From the NCBI GenBank assembly GCA_944349765.1, contig CALVNN010000006.1, positions 1 through 40,459 of the forward strand: DNA of 40,459 bases, in the 5' to 3' direction. Origin of the DNA: an uncultured Clostridia bacterium (lineage in GTDB: Bacteria > Bacillota > Clostridia > Christensenellales > UBA1242). Shown piece by piece: positions 1 to 7,203 of this stretch. Numbering within the stretch: position 1 is the first letter of the stretch; each line of letters starts with the position of its first letter. The notes beneath the pieces were generated by a model, which saw nothing but the letters and a program-made list of their open reading frames with translations, ran no database searches and had not been told where the DNA came from. A program made the translations under genes and the position numbers.

Positions 1-632
1 TCTATCTTGTCTCTTATAAGATACTGGTTAAGATTTAGACGCCAGTTTCGCCCATAAGGCGACTCAACATTTGATGGGCTGTCGCTTAATGTATCATAGA
101 TATGCGTTATAGACAGTGGTAATACATGTGTATCTGTCGTGACGTCACTATGTACTAAATGCATATTGCCAGTCGACAGTGCAATGTCGGCTGTGCCTGC
201 GGAATATAGATCCACGCTCTTTGATGCTCCATTTGACACGTACTCGGACTTAAGCGTATACTCTAATTGTGCTTTCTTCGGCTCGCTATTTAAACGTAAT
301 GTATCACTTGCGTTTATTGGGACAAAATAAAGCACAAAACTATCTAGCCCATGCTCTATAGCGTATTGCATTTCGTCGGCTATATGGATGATTAGGTCAC
401 TACTGCTATTCGGCAACCAAACCTCTTCTATGTATGACGAAAAGTAATTTCCGCTCATGCCCTCACCAGCGTGAACGTATATGATATTGCTTCGATTGAT
501 ACTAAGCACATCAAATACTATTACCGCATCTTTTACCTTGATATATTTTGGTAAATCCCTACAATCTATTTCAATGCAGGGCATACTTGACGTATTGTGA
601 ACCTTGCAGGATATATTTTTTATTTCTGCCAT
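1..632 (-). CDS. RHS-type large surface/toxin protein, N-terminal part only (cut by window edge)
   Basis: An open frame of 210 codons runs from an ATG at 632 to the left edge without a stop, preceded by a strong AAAGGAGG site four bases from the start. Residues ~20-130 alternate beta-strand-like stretches and contain VWLPNSSSDLIIHIADEMQY followed by GLDSFVLYFVP, the layout of a DNRLRE-type domain. Near the edge LPLSITHIYD and YGRNWRLNLNQYL match the conserved segment that precedes the YD repeats in Firmicutes RHS/wall-associated proteins. The repeats and any C-terminal toxin would lie outside the window. It starts 10 bases after the membrane-protein gene, so the two are probably co-transcribed. 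No signal peptide is visible at the N-terminus. GC content looks higher than in most neighbours. The family call is from remembered motif patterns, not a search; RHS is likely, DNRLRE less certain. Confidence 0.7.
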   Translation of the reverse strand, partial: MAEIKNISCKVHNTSSMPCIEIDCRDLPKYIKVKDAVIVFDVLSINRSNIIYVHAGEGMSGNYFSSYIEEVWLPNSSSDLIIHIADEMQYAIEHGLDSFVLYFVPINASDTLRLNSEPKKAQLEYTLKSEYVSNGASKSVDLYSAGTADIALSTGNMHLVHSDVTTDTHVLPLSITHIYDTLSDSPSNVESPYGRNWRLNLNQYLIRDKI

Positions 633-642
633 TTTTCCTCCT

Positions 643-1215
643 TTATTGATTTTTAATTTTTGTAAGCTCTTGCTCTTGGGCTTGAAGCGAAGCAATCTCT
701 TTATTCGTCTCGACTATAGCGGTGATATTATGGATACCGCCTTGGGACTCAAGTAGTTGTTTCAATTTTATAAGATCTTCCAGACGTTTTTGTATGTCCA
801 TAATTTCTGTGTTTTGCTCTAGCTGTATATCTGGGCTTATATCTATGTCGGTTTTGTCTTCGGTGAAGGTATTTATCTTGCCGGATATTATACCTTTTAT
901 TATGATGATTACACGCGCGTATATTAGATAAATGGTAATAGACATTATACATACGCTAAGCGAACACGAAAGGTAACTATATGTAAGTATAGGTCTATTC
1001 TCTATCAAAAAATATACTAGGCAAGCTAAAAATGACAGCACTAAGGGTATAAGTATAATAAGGGTGTTTATACCTTGCCTTTTGGCTTCGTTAAAAGCGG
1101 AAGTCGCTCTTTTTATAGGTATCTTTATAAGACTAGTGAGTATAAATACACCTAGGCTCATCAAAAAAACCGTAAGTGAAAAATTGTCTATTAAGTACAA
1201 AAAATATTCTTCCAT
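643..1215 (-). CDS. Hypothetical three-helix membrane protein with C-terminal coiled coil
   Basis: The gene encodes 190 residues. Three hydrophobic segments are visible at about 12-30, 49-70 and 78-103, followed by an acidic linker and a charged, Leu/Gln/Glu-rich stretch (~135-190) that should form a coiled coil. An AAAGGAGG site precedes the ATG. It lies between the GP20-like gene (23 bases upstream) and the RHS gene (10 bases downstream) on the same strand, so it probably belongs to the same unit. The position suggests a membrane accessory for export or display of the RHS protein, but that is inference from position only. I do not recognise a family; a holin-like protein is another possibility, although the long coiled coil is unusual for one. 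Confidence 0.6.
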   Translation of the reverse strand: MEEYFLYLIDNFSLTVFLMSLGVFILTSLIKIPIKRATSAFNEAKRQGINTLIILIPLVLSFLACLVYFLIENRPILTYSYLSCSLSVCIMSITIYLIYARVIIIIKGIISGKINTFTEDKTDIDISPDIQLEQNTEIMDIQKRLEDLIKLKQLLESQGGIHNITAIVETNKEIASLQAQEQELTKIKNQ

Positions 1216-1238
1216 TTGACCTCCTTTGTAGTTTATTG

Positions 1239-1598
1239 CTACTTAAATAAATTTGGGTAATCCTTTTTTATTTTTCGTAGTTGATACTTAATGGATTTTT
1301 CTACTGTATCTAAGGTCAGCTTATCTTTTTTTATAAAACGCATAACTAGATCAAAGTCTAAAGGCTTTGAACGTGCCACAAGTGTGAGTACCATACAGTC
1401 AAGCTTAAGCTCTTCAATGGTTTTTTCATAGTTGTTGGCTTGCTCGTTAATTAGGTCTTGTAGCTTTGCATTTTGCTGTTTTTGTGCTTTTAGGGCTTTG
1501 CTGACTTCATCTAATCGGTATTTTGGTATGTATTTTTCGTCGGCTTGTATAATAAGGTCTTTTTTTGATTTTTTATTTAATTTATATATCTCGTCCAT
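1239..1598 (-). CDS. GP20-like phage scaffold/minor structural protein homologue
   Basis: The gene encodes 119 residues if the start is the ATG at 1598, which has GGAG five bases upstream; an in-frame ATG five codons earlier lacks a good site. The middle (about 20-70) is a Gln/Lys/Glu-rich coiled coil. The tail, with LDCMVLTLVARSKPLDFDLV, then LTLD and a closing KKDYPNLFK, follows the pattern of Phage_GP20 scaffold proteins: coiled coil, small helical domain, and an ending close to 'K..NPYLF'. No capsid, portal or terminase gene is nearby, so it is probably a captured phage-type gene in the RHS unit rather than part of a prophage. The first codons overlap the 43-bp repeat shared with the 3' end of the regulator gene at 2898-3284. 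The GP20 assignment is moderately confident; a role as coiled-coil adaptor is inference. Confidence 0.55.
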   Translation of the reverse strand: MDEIYKLNKKSKKDLIIQADEKYIPKYRLDEVSKALKAQKQQNAKLQDLINEQANNYEKTIEELKLDCMVLTLVARSKPLDFDLVMRFIKKDKLTLDTVEKSIKYQLRKIKKDYPNLFK

Positions 1599-1637
1599 TT
1601 TGTCTCCTTTCACTTGGTGTCGCAGGCGTGTCTGCGT
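1595..1637. repeat. 43-bp direct repeat, copy A
   Basis: It matches 2911-2953 at 41 of 43 positions. Copy A covers the ribosome-binding site and start of the GP20-like gene. In the regulator's frame it would read ADTPATPSERRQNG then RDI and a stop, so it looks like the 3' tail of a second copy of the regulator gene. Homology stops abruptly at 1637. Confidence 0.85.
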
Positions 1638-1915
1638 TAAAGAGTTTATTCAGTCATTAGTAATTTTAAAAAACCAATGACTTGCCAGATTTAGTCAAGC
1701 TATAACTGACGCATTTATTATAATAAAGTCAACTTAGCAAAGCCTAATAAGTTGATAATTATTAAATAAAAAATATAAAGTTAAATTAAAAAAATTATAC
1801 CTCGACTTAATTATCTTCTTGACTACTCGTAAATTAACAAATGTAGTTAAAACCATAAACAAAACTTCTTTATGGTGTATTAGCATAAAACCTTTGTAGT
1901 AAATGGCAATGAATG

Positions 1916-1944
1916 TTGAAATTTTAGAAACCATATGATACAAT
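1916..1944 (+). promoter_or_regulatory. Predicted sigma-A promoter of the two-gene insert
   Basis: TTGAAA at 1916-1921 is followed after 17 bases by TACAAT at 1939-1944, with TGA directly before the -10. Transcription would start near 1951, so the hairpin at 1952-1987 would sit at the very 5' end of the mRNA. Confidence 0.6.
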
Positions 1945-1951
1945 GCAATAT

Positions 1952-1987
1952 AAAAGGTTGAAGAAATTATAGATTCTCCAACCTTTT
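1952..1987 (+). promoter_or_regulatory. 5' leader hairpin upstream of the insert gene pair
   Basis: A perfect 9-bp inverted repeat, AAAAGGTTG (1952-1960) and CAACCTTTT (1979-1987), has a short AGAA/TTCT match inside the loop. It has only a short T run after the stem, so it is a weak terminator. As the first transcribed structure it could stabilise the mRNA or attenuate it. Confidence 0.5.
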
Positions 1988-2014
1988 GCGTTTTAAAAGG
2001 AGTTATGATACAAT

Positions 2015-2509
2015 ATGAGTGTATTTAAAAATATCTTAGGTAATTGGATACAAATTATAGATAACGAAAATGAAACTACTATTGAAAATTATGGTTACGA
2101 TACTGGCGTTATAAAAGGCGCGACAAGCAACCATTGTGTTAAATGTGTTGCCGTAAATAAATGTTGTTTCAAAAATGAAATAGGAAAGAAACCTCAAAGC
2201 TTCGACGTAAATGATGTAAATATATATGATATGTTATTGAAAGGTTTAGTTCCTGGATTATATCATCCGTTTTGCCTTTGTGCGGAAAATCCTGGCAATA
2301 TAGATAGTATAGACAAAATTACTTTAATAGTTCCACCTGGAAAAATTGAATATCTTTTTAGAAGTAAACTTCAGTGGGTTAATGCAATGGGCTATTACGA
2401 AAGGGATTATGAGAATTTTGTACAAATATTACTTCAAAAAACAAAAGAAGCATATTTTTATGGTTGGAAATTGAAAATGAACACACCAATAGGAGGTTGG
2501 CAAAAATGA
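2015..2509 (+). CDS. Hypothetical Cys/His-rich protein, first gene of an overlapping pair (possible toxin)
   Basis: The gene encodes 164 residues. Two clusters that could bind metal are visible: NHCVKCVAVNKCC (H40, C41, C44, C50, C51) and GLYHPFCLC (H84, C87, C89). The second resembles the 'HP.C.C' motif of phage head-morphogenesis-type proteins and of some RHS/polymorphic-toxin cargo domains. It is followed by TLIVPPGKIEYLF and WVNAMGYYERD, faintly like DUF6883-type toxin modules, and the protein ends NTPIGGWQK. AAAAGGAG lies 12 bases before the ATG, a long spacing. The last four bases overlap the next gene's start (ATGA), indicating translational coupling. It runs opposite to the surrounding RHS unit. 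A toxin role rests on this pairing and context only; no nuclease motif is recognised. Confidence 0.6.
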   Translation: MSVFKNILGNWIQIIDNENETTIENYGYDTGVIKGATSNHCVKCVAVNKCCFKNEIGKKPQSFDVNDVNIYDMLLKGLVPGLYHPFCLCAENPGNIDSIDKITLIVPPGKIEYLFRSKLQWVNAMGYYERDYENFVQILLQKTKEAYFYGWKLKMNTPIGGWQK

Positions 2510-2880
2510 AATTTTTAGACGAGGTCAAAGTGATTAATAATGATTACAAAGATTTAGGTATTAAACAAGGAATGATTGGAACAATAATAGAAGCCGATAT
2601 AAGATGGGATAGCTTTTATGTTTGTTTTCAGGACCAAAGAGTGTACGATAAATATTTTCTAAAATTAAAAGACAATATATTTAAGTTAAACAATGATATA
2701 TGCTTAGGTGTAAAAATAAAGGATTTAGAAGTTATAAAAGATGGAGGTGCCTCCGATGAATATATTTATAACAATTTGCCCGAGCATCATAAGGATTGTT
2801 GGTGTAAGATGGAAGATGGCTTCATTATGAACTTGAAAGGCGATAAGAAAAATAAACAACCTTATGATTACAATTCTTAA
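2506..2880 (+). CDS. Hypothetical small protein with SH3-like N-terminus (possible immunity partner)
   Basis: The gene encodes 124 residues from the ATG at 2506, which has AGGAGG nine bases upstream; a TTG 42 bases earlier in frame is disfavoured. The start MKFLDEVKVIN, then LGIKQGMIGTIIEA and FYVCFQD, follows the small beta-barrel pattern of DUF4926-like proteins, many of which are encoded beside toxins. The C-terminal part has HHKDCWCKMEDG and a Lys/Asn-rich tail. There is no signal peptide or membrane segment, so it should be cytoplasmic. The 4-bp ATGA overlap with the upstream gene fits co-translation as a pair. The immunity role is inference. Confidence 0.6.
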   Translation: MKFLDEVKVINNDYKDLGIKQGMIGTIIEADIRWDSFYVCFQDQRVYDKYFLKLKDNIFKLNNDICLGVKIKDLEVIKDGGASDEYIYNNLPEHHKDCWCKMEDGFIMNLKGDKKNKQPYDYNS

Positions 2881-2897
2881 TCAATACAAAGCACAAC

Positions 2898-3284
2898 TTA
2901 CACATTCCAGCCATTTTGTCTCCTTGCACTTGGTGTAGCAGGCGTGTCTGCGTGAGATTCGTCTGATGCTGGAGTGAGCTTAGCTATTAAGCTAGTCACG
3001 TCTTCGCCTTTACCTTCAAGTAGCTTTACACCCTCAAGTAATAGTAGCAACTCGTCTTTATCAAAAAAGTTGCTTATTATGCCATAGGATTGTAACATCT
3101 GCACACCACCAGTATCTCGCCCACCAGGTATGGTGATTATAGGAAAATATGTAGCTAATTGTGATATGTGCCTTTGGGCTGTCGAATAACTTATTTCGAC
3201 TTTTTCCGCAATCTCAGAAATGGTATGCTTTTTGCAGTCTATCAGAATACTAAGTATATATGTCTGGATAATACTACTCCGCAT
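2898..3284 (-). CDS. Winged-helix (DeoR/HTH_11-like) transcriptional regulator
   Basis: The gene encodes 128 residues. The N-terminus carries a helix-turn-helix: HTISEIAEKVEISYSTAQRH at about 20-39, then a wing-like ITIPGGRDTGGVQM. The middle LLLLLEGVKLLEGKGEDV is a leucine-rich helix that could dimerise. The tail after about residue 105 (Thr/Ala/Pro-rich, ending RRQNGWNV) is encoded within the 43-bp repeat whose other copy contains the start of the GP20-like gene, so this gene probably once overlapped the start of that operon. GGGAGGTG lies 8 bases before the ATG. It likely regulates the RHS unit; no operator could be identified. Confidence 0.65.
   Translation of the reverse strand: MRSSIIQTYILSILIDCKKHTISEIAEKVEISYSTAQRHISQLATYFPIITIPGGRDTGGVQMLQSYGIISNFFDKDELLLLLEGVKLLEGKGEDVTSLIAKLTPASDESHADTPATPSARRQNGWNV
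2911..2953. repeat. 43-bp direct repeat, copy B
   Basis: This is the partner of 1595-1637 (two mismatches, same orientation, 1316 bp apart). It encodes the C-terminal ADTPATPSARRQNG of the regulator. On the minus strand it also contains an AAGGAG site followed by ATG, which opens a reading frame into the insert that does not resemble the GP20-like gene. Confidence 0.85.
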
Positions 3285-3481
3285 ACCTTTTTCACCTCCC
3301 CTACCTTAGGCACTCACAATATACCAAACTCAATCTAGCAAGGAGTGAAATATTGAAAAAATTTATTAGGATTTTTTGAGTATTTTTGTTGCTTGTTGAA
3401 TAACGAAAAAACGTCATTTTACAGTAAAAAACTAATTACAATATTAAATTACCTTAAGGCGTAAAATACGCTACAATGCTA

Positions 3482-3510
3482 CAAAAAAATAGAGGTTTCT
3501 TGACCTCTAT
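3482..3510 (-). terminator. Rho-independent terminator (second, downstream)
   Basis: Stem ATAGAGGT (3489-3496) pairs with ACCTCTAT (3503-3510) across a 6-base loop. Reading the minus strand, the stem is followed by seven Ts. It backs up the terminator at 3552-3587 behind the ABC exporter operon. Confidence 0.65.
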
Positions 3511-3551
3511 TTGAATAAATTAATTTTTACGTTTTTTCCTAACTTACTTCT

Positions 3552-3587
3552 TAAAAAAAGAAAAAATCCGTATCCATTTAAGATACG
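3552..3587 (-). terminator. Rho-independent terminator of the ABC exporter operon
   Basis: CGTATC (3569-3574) pairs with GATACG (3582-3587), and on the minus strand an interrupted run of Ts follows at 3566-3552. It sits just after the stop of the 595-residue ABC subunit. Confidence 0.65.
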
Positions 3588-3594
3588 AATTGTC

Positions 3595-5382
3595 TTATTT
3601 TTCTTCAAACTGGCTCTTATATAGCTCAGCGTAGAAACCATTCTTTTTGAGTAGCTCTTCGTGATTACCAGTCTCAATGATATTACCGTCTTTTAGAACG
3701 AGTATTATGTCAGAATTTTTGATGGTAGATAATCTATGAGCTATGACAAAAGATGTTCTATTTTCTGATAATTTATCCATTGCTTTTTGTATCTGAAGCT
3801 CGGTCCTAGTATCTACATTGCTAGTGGCTTCATCTAGAATAAGAAGCGGGGTATCTTGAAGCATTGCTCTAGCTATGGTAAGCAGTTGCTTTTGGCCTGA
3901 GGAGATGCTAGAGTCTTCGTTTAATACTGTGTCATATCCATTTGGCTGAGCCTTTATAAAGGAATGAATACCGCACTCTTTGCAGGCTTTCTCGACCATC
4001 TCGTGAGTGATGCCGGTTTTATTGAAGACAAGGTTTTCCTCTATAGTCCCCTCAAATATCCACGTATCTTGAAGAACCATACTAAATATGTCGTGCACGT
4101 TCTCACGCGTTAGGTCATTGATAGATACGCCGTCAATTGTGATGTCGCCGTCTTGAATATCGTAAAACCTCATAAGCAAGTTTACAATAGTAGTCTTACC
4201 TGCCCCTGTTGGTCCCACTATAGCGACTTTACTCCCAGCTGGTATCTTAGCGGAGAAATCTTTTATAATAATCTTATTTGGGTCATAACCAAACTTAACG
4301 TGTTTGAACTCAACTTCGCCTTTTACATTGGTGAGCTTTTTGGTCTTATGACTTTCGTCGCTTAACTCTTCGTTACCTAAAAACTCAAAAACACGGTTGC
4401 TTGCTGCTGAAGCGGATTGTAGACTCGTCATAGCTTGAGCAATTTGAGTAAGTGGCTGTGTGAAGTATCTCACATACAGCATAAAGGCAACAATAGTACC
4501 TATCTCTATGATGTTATTCGACACAAGCAAAGCACCGACTACACACACTACGACGAACCCAAGATTTCCTACAAAAGCCATTAGCGGATACATAAGTCCT
4601 GACAAGAATTGTGATTTGAAATCACTACTGTATAAGTCTTTGTTTAGCTTGTTAAACTTATTGTATTCTTGCTCTTTTGCATTGCAAACTGTGATAGAAT
4701 CGTGACCCGAATACGCCTCTTCAATGTGTCCATTTAGTACGCCTAGACGCTCTTGCCTTTGTCTAAAGTGTTTTTGAGATTTACTGAGTATCACCGCCAC
4801 CAAAACAAACCCAATCAGTGACGAAACAATAGCGGACAAAGCCATTATCCAGTTGTGTACAAACATCATTATTATACTTCCTAAAAATAGCACTACATAA
4901 CTTATGAGTGATGATGTACAATTGTTTAGTGCCTGACCTATTGTATCTACGTCGTTGGTGATACGACTTAGGATATCACCTTTTGCACTACCATCAATAG
5001 TCTTAAGTGGAAGTTTATTGATCTTGTTTGATATCTTAGTACGCAATCCTTGTGATATCTTTTGCGTAACGTGAGCTATGATGATACCATCTAATAGATA
5101 TAGAATAGCCATTGAGACATAGATAATTACCAAAAATATAGCTATATCCGTCACCGCACTTATGTCTATCCCCGTCATAAGCCCTTCTTCAATTAGGTTG
5201 GTTATATCTGATAAAGCATTAGGACCTATAAGTTCTAAGACAACGCCCGCCACCGAAAATACTACTGCAAAAATTAATGGTAGATAATAACCTTTTGCAA
5301 ATTTTAGTAATTTCACAAGTGAAGAAAAGAAGTTACTTTTTTGTGTTTTAGTAGCTTTGACTGTATTTTTTTGTTTAACCAT
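3595..5382 (-). CDS. ABC exporter half-transporter, catalytic-site subunit
   Basis: The protein has 595 residues, full length for a half-exporter. An N-terminal six-helix domain (about 30-330) is followed by an ATPase domain with Walker A GPTGAGKTT (390-398), signature SISSGQKQ (492-499), Walker B LLILDEAT (513-520, catalytic Glu present) and H549 in VIAHRLS. The signature reads SSGQ rather than SGGQ. In heterodimeric exporters such as BmrCD, LmrCD and TM287/288, one signature deviates in this way and pairs with the partner's degenerate site. The start ATG is 1 base after the stop of the partner gene, with GAGGAGGAG inside that gene's end, so the two are co-translated. It likely exports drugs, lipids or peptides; the substrate is unknown. 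Confidence 0.9.
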   Translation of the reverse strand: MVKQKNTVKATKTQKSNFFSSLVKLLKFAKGYYLPLIFAVVFSVAGVVLELIGPNALSDITNLIEEGLMTGIDISAVTDIAIFLVIIYVSMAILYLLDGIIIAHVTQKISQGLRTKISNKINKLPLKTIDGSAKGDILSRITNDVDTIGQALNNCTSSLISYVVLFLGSIIMMFVHNWIMALSAIVSSLIGFVLVAVILSKSQKHFRQRQERLGVLNGHIEEAYSGHDSITVCNAKEQEYNKFNKLNKDLYSSDFKSQFLSGLMYPLMAFVGNLGFVVVCVVGALLVSNNIIEIGTIVAFMLYVRYFTQPLTQIAQAMTSLQSASAASNRVFEFLGNEELSDESHKTKKLTNVKGEVEFKHVKFGYDPNKIIIKDFSAKIPAGSKVAIVGPTGAGKTTIVNLLMRFYDIQDGDITIDGVSINDLTRENVHDIFSMVLQDTWIFEGTIEENLVFNKTGITHEMVEKACKECGIHSFIKAQPNGYDTVLNEDSSISSGQKQLLTIARAMLQDTPLLILDEATSNVDTRTELQIQKAMDKLSENRTSFVIAHRLSTIKNSDIILVLKDGNIIETGNHEELLKKNGFYAELYKSQFEEK

Positions 5383-5383
5383 A

Positions 5384-7135
5384 TTATAACTCCTCCTCTG
5401 ATAATTGTGATAACGCTATCTCTTTGTAGACTTCGTTGGTCTTTAATAATTCTTTGTGAGTACCTTCGCCGACTATTTCACCATCCTCAAGTACTAGTAT
5501 CTTATCTGCATTCATAATAGTACCTACTCTTTGAGCTACTATTACACAAGTAGTACCCTTTAATTTAGTAGCTATTTGGTCTCTAACCTTTCTATCTGTC
5601 TTAAAGTCTAGAGCTGAGAACGAATCATCAAATATAATGATTTCTGGTTTTCTGGCTATGGCACGTGCTAACGAAATACGTTGCTTTTGACCGCCTGATA
5701 CGTTACTACCGCCCTGAGTGATTGGGGATTTTTCATTAAGAGGAAGCTTCGAGGCAAATTCACTCACATCGGCTATTTCCATCGCTTCTTTGACGCTAGC
5801 TTGGTCTATCTTGCCTGCATCGGTCTCACCAAAAGCTATATTGCTCTCAATCGTACCGCTAAAAAGCTCTGCTCTTTGTGGCACAAAAGCGACCTTGCTA
5901 TGCAATTCACTAGACGGAATATCTTTGATATTAACGCCGTCAATCAGCACCTCGCCCTCAGTTGTGTCGTATATTCTTGCCATTAATTGCACCGCAGTAG
6001 TCTTGCCAGAACCTGTCGCGCCTATTATAGCTAAGGTCTTGCCTTTTTCTACTTTTAGATTGATATTTTTAAGCACATATTCACTAGCATCTGGATATTT
6101 GAAATTTACATTTCTAAATTCTATAGTTCCGACTTCTGTGGTTTCTACTTTCCCAGTAGCTTCGGTCATTGTATTTTTTGTATCCAACACTTCATTGATA
6201 CGTTTAGCAGACACCATAGCTCTTGGTAGCATTATAAACACAATGATAAGCATCATAAATGACATAATTACTTGCATCGCATAATTTATAAATACTATCA
6301 TATTGCCAAATATAACCACTTTGTCTGTCGCAGCAGCATCATTTAATATGTAAGCACCTATCCAGTATATAGCAAGGGACAGACCACACATTATAAGCAT
6401 AATAATTGGCATTAACACAGCCATAGTCTTGGTGGTGAACATATTGGTCTTGGTTAGGTCAGTATTGACTTTATCAAATTTTGCAGTCTCGTACTCTTCG
6501 GCATTGTACGCCCTTACTACTCTCACACCGGTCAAGTTTTCCCTTGATACCCTATTAAGCGAATCTGTGAGCAACTGTATACGCTTGAATTTTGGTATTA
6601 CTAATATAGCTATAATGACTACAGCAATGATTAGTATACCTACCGCAATGGCTGTCGCAAGAGACCATTCCCAGCCCTTACCCAGTATCTTAAATACTGC
6701 CCATATAGCTGTCACTGGAGCTTTGATTAGTAGTATCAGACCCATAGCTATAAACATTTGTACTTGAGATATATCATTGGTCGAACGAGTAAGCAAGCTA
6801 TTGGTTGAAAATTTTTTCAGTTCTGCCTTAGAGAAGTTTTGCACTTTTTTGTACAAACTGTCTCTGGTATTCATAGCTAGATTTGCCGCAATCTTTGCCG
6901 ACAAGTATCCTGTACACATAGCTAAGGCAGCACTACCCAGTGCACATCCTAACATCTTAGCCCCAGCTATCAGTATTTCATTGATATCACTACCCTCTGT
7001 CTGGATAAGCACTGTAATATCACTCATAAAGTCTGGCAATAATAGCTCAAAATACACTGTAGCTACGACTAAGCATACGCTTATCGTCATCATTATGTAA
7101 TCTTTGGTTTTAAGATTTTTTAATAATTTAAACAT
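5384..7135 (-). CDS. ABC exporter half-transporter, degenerate-site subunit
   Basis: The protein has 583 residues from the ATG at 7135, which has GGAGG four bases upstream; the open frame extends 11 codons further but without a ribosome-binding site. The membrane domain (about 12-310) precedes an ATPase with Walker A IGATGSGKTT (371-380), signature VSGGQKQR (479-486) and Walker B IIIFDDSFSALD (499-510). Asp replaces the catalytic Glu, and Q535 in VAQR replaces the switch-loop His. These two changes define the non-hydrolysing site of heterodimeric ABC exporters, so the partner is the gene immediately downstream. No cognate regulator is adjacent. A possible attenuator lies upstream (7183-7203). 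Confidence 0.9.
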   Translation of the reverse strand: MFKLLKNLKTKDYIMMTISVCLVVATVYFELLLPDFMSDITVLIQTEGSDINEILIAGAKMLGCALGSAALAMCTGYLSAKIAANLAMNTRDSLYKKVQNFSKAELKKFSTNSLLTRSTNDISQVQMFIAMGLILLIKAPVTAIWAVFKILGKGWEWSLATAIAVGILIIAVVIIAILVIPKFKRIQLLTDSLNRVSRENLTGVRVVRAYNAEEYETAKFDKVNTDLTKTNMFTTKTMAVLMPIIMLIMCGLSLAIYWIGAYILNDAAATDKVVIFGNMIVFINYAMQVIMSFMMLIIVFIMLPRAMVSAKRINEVLDTKNTMTEATGKVETTEVGTIEFRNVNFKYPDASEYVLKNINLKVEKGKTLAIIGATGSGKTTAVQLMARIYDTTEGEVLIDGVNIKDIPSSELHSKVAFVPQRAELFSGTIESNIAFGETDAGKIDQASVKEAMEIADVSEFASKLPLNEKSPITQGGSNVSGGQKQRISLARAIARKPEIIIFDDSFSALDFKTDRKVRDQIATKLKGTTCVIVAQRVGTIMNADKILVLEDGEIVGEGTHKELLKTNEVYKEIALSQLSEEEL

Positions 7136-7175
7136 ATATCCTCCGAGTCTAAAAAAAAGAAATAGCATAAAGCAA

Positions 7176-7203
7176 ATAAAAAGTAAACCTAAAAAACGTT
7201 TAC
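7176..7203 (-). promoter_or_regulatory. Possible transcription attenuator in the ABC exporter leader
   Basis: On the minus strand GTAAAC (7203-7198) pairs with GTTTAC (7188-7183) and is followed by TTTTTATTT. It stands about 40 bases before the exporter start codon. The stem has only six perfect pairs, so this is tentative. Confidence 0.35.

Larger units (their letters stand above)
1599..2014. other. Intergenic region between divergent GP20-like gene and insert gene pair
   Basis: This AT-rich stretch holds the rest of repeat copy A (to 1637), a good plus-strand promoter (1916-1944) and a leader hairpin (1952-1987). A minus-strand open frame at 1734-1943 has no ribosome-binding site and skewed low-complexity content, so I do not call it. 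No clear minus-strand promoter for the GP20-like gene was found, which fits that gene having originally been transcribed from upstream of the regulator. Confidence 0.6.
3285..3594. other. Intergenic region between ABC exporter and regulator
   Basis: It holds two minus-strand terminators (3552-3587 and 3482-3510). A weak extended -10 for the regulator lies on the minus strand at 3318-3326 (TGG then TATATT) without a convincing -35. Nothing else is seen. Confidence 0.5.

Noticed and set aside
139..330. Plus-strand 63-codon open frame at the left end
   Set aside because: It lies antisense to the well-supported RHS frame and has no ribosome-binding site or protein-like composition.
1734..1943. 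Minus-strand 69-codon open frame in the AT-rich gap
   Set aside because: Low-complexity composition, no ribosome-binding site, and it overlaps the predicted promoter of the insert pair.
1595..2953. Direct repeats read as target-site duplication of an insertion sequence
   Set aside because: There is no transposase, no terminal inverted repeats were seen, and 43 bp is too long for ordinary target duplications. The repeats instead match coding sequence of the regulator.
5718..6284. Long plus-strand open frame (188 codons) inside the ABC exporter
   Set aside because: It is the antisense shadow of the conserved ATPase domain, with no start signals.
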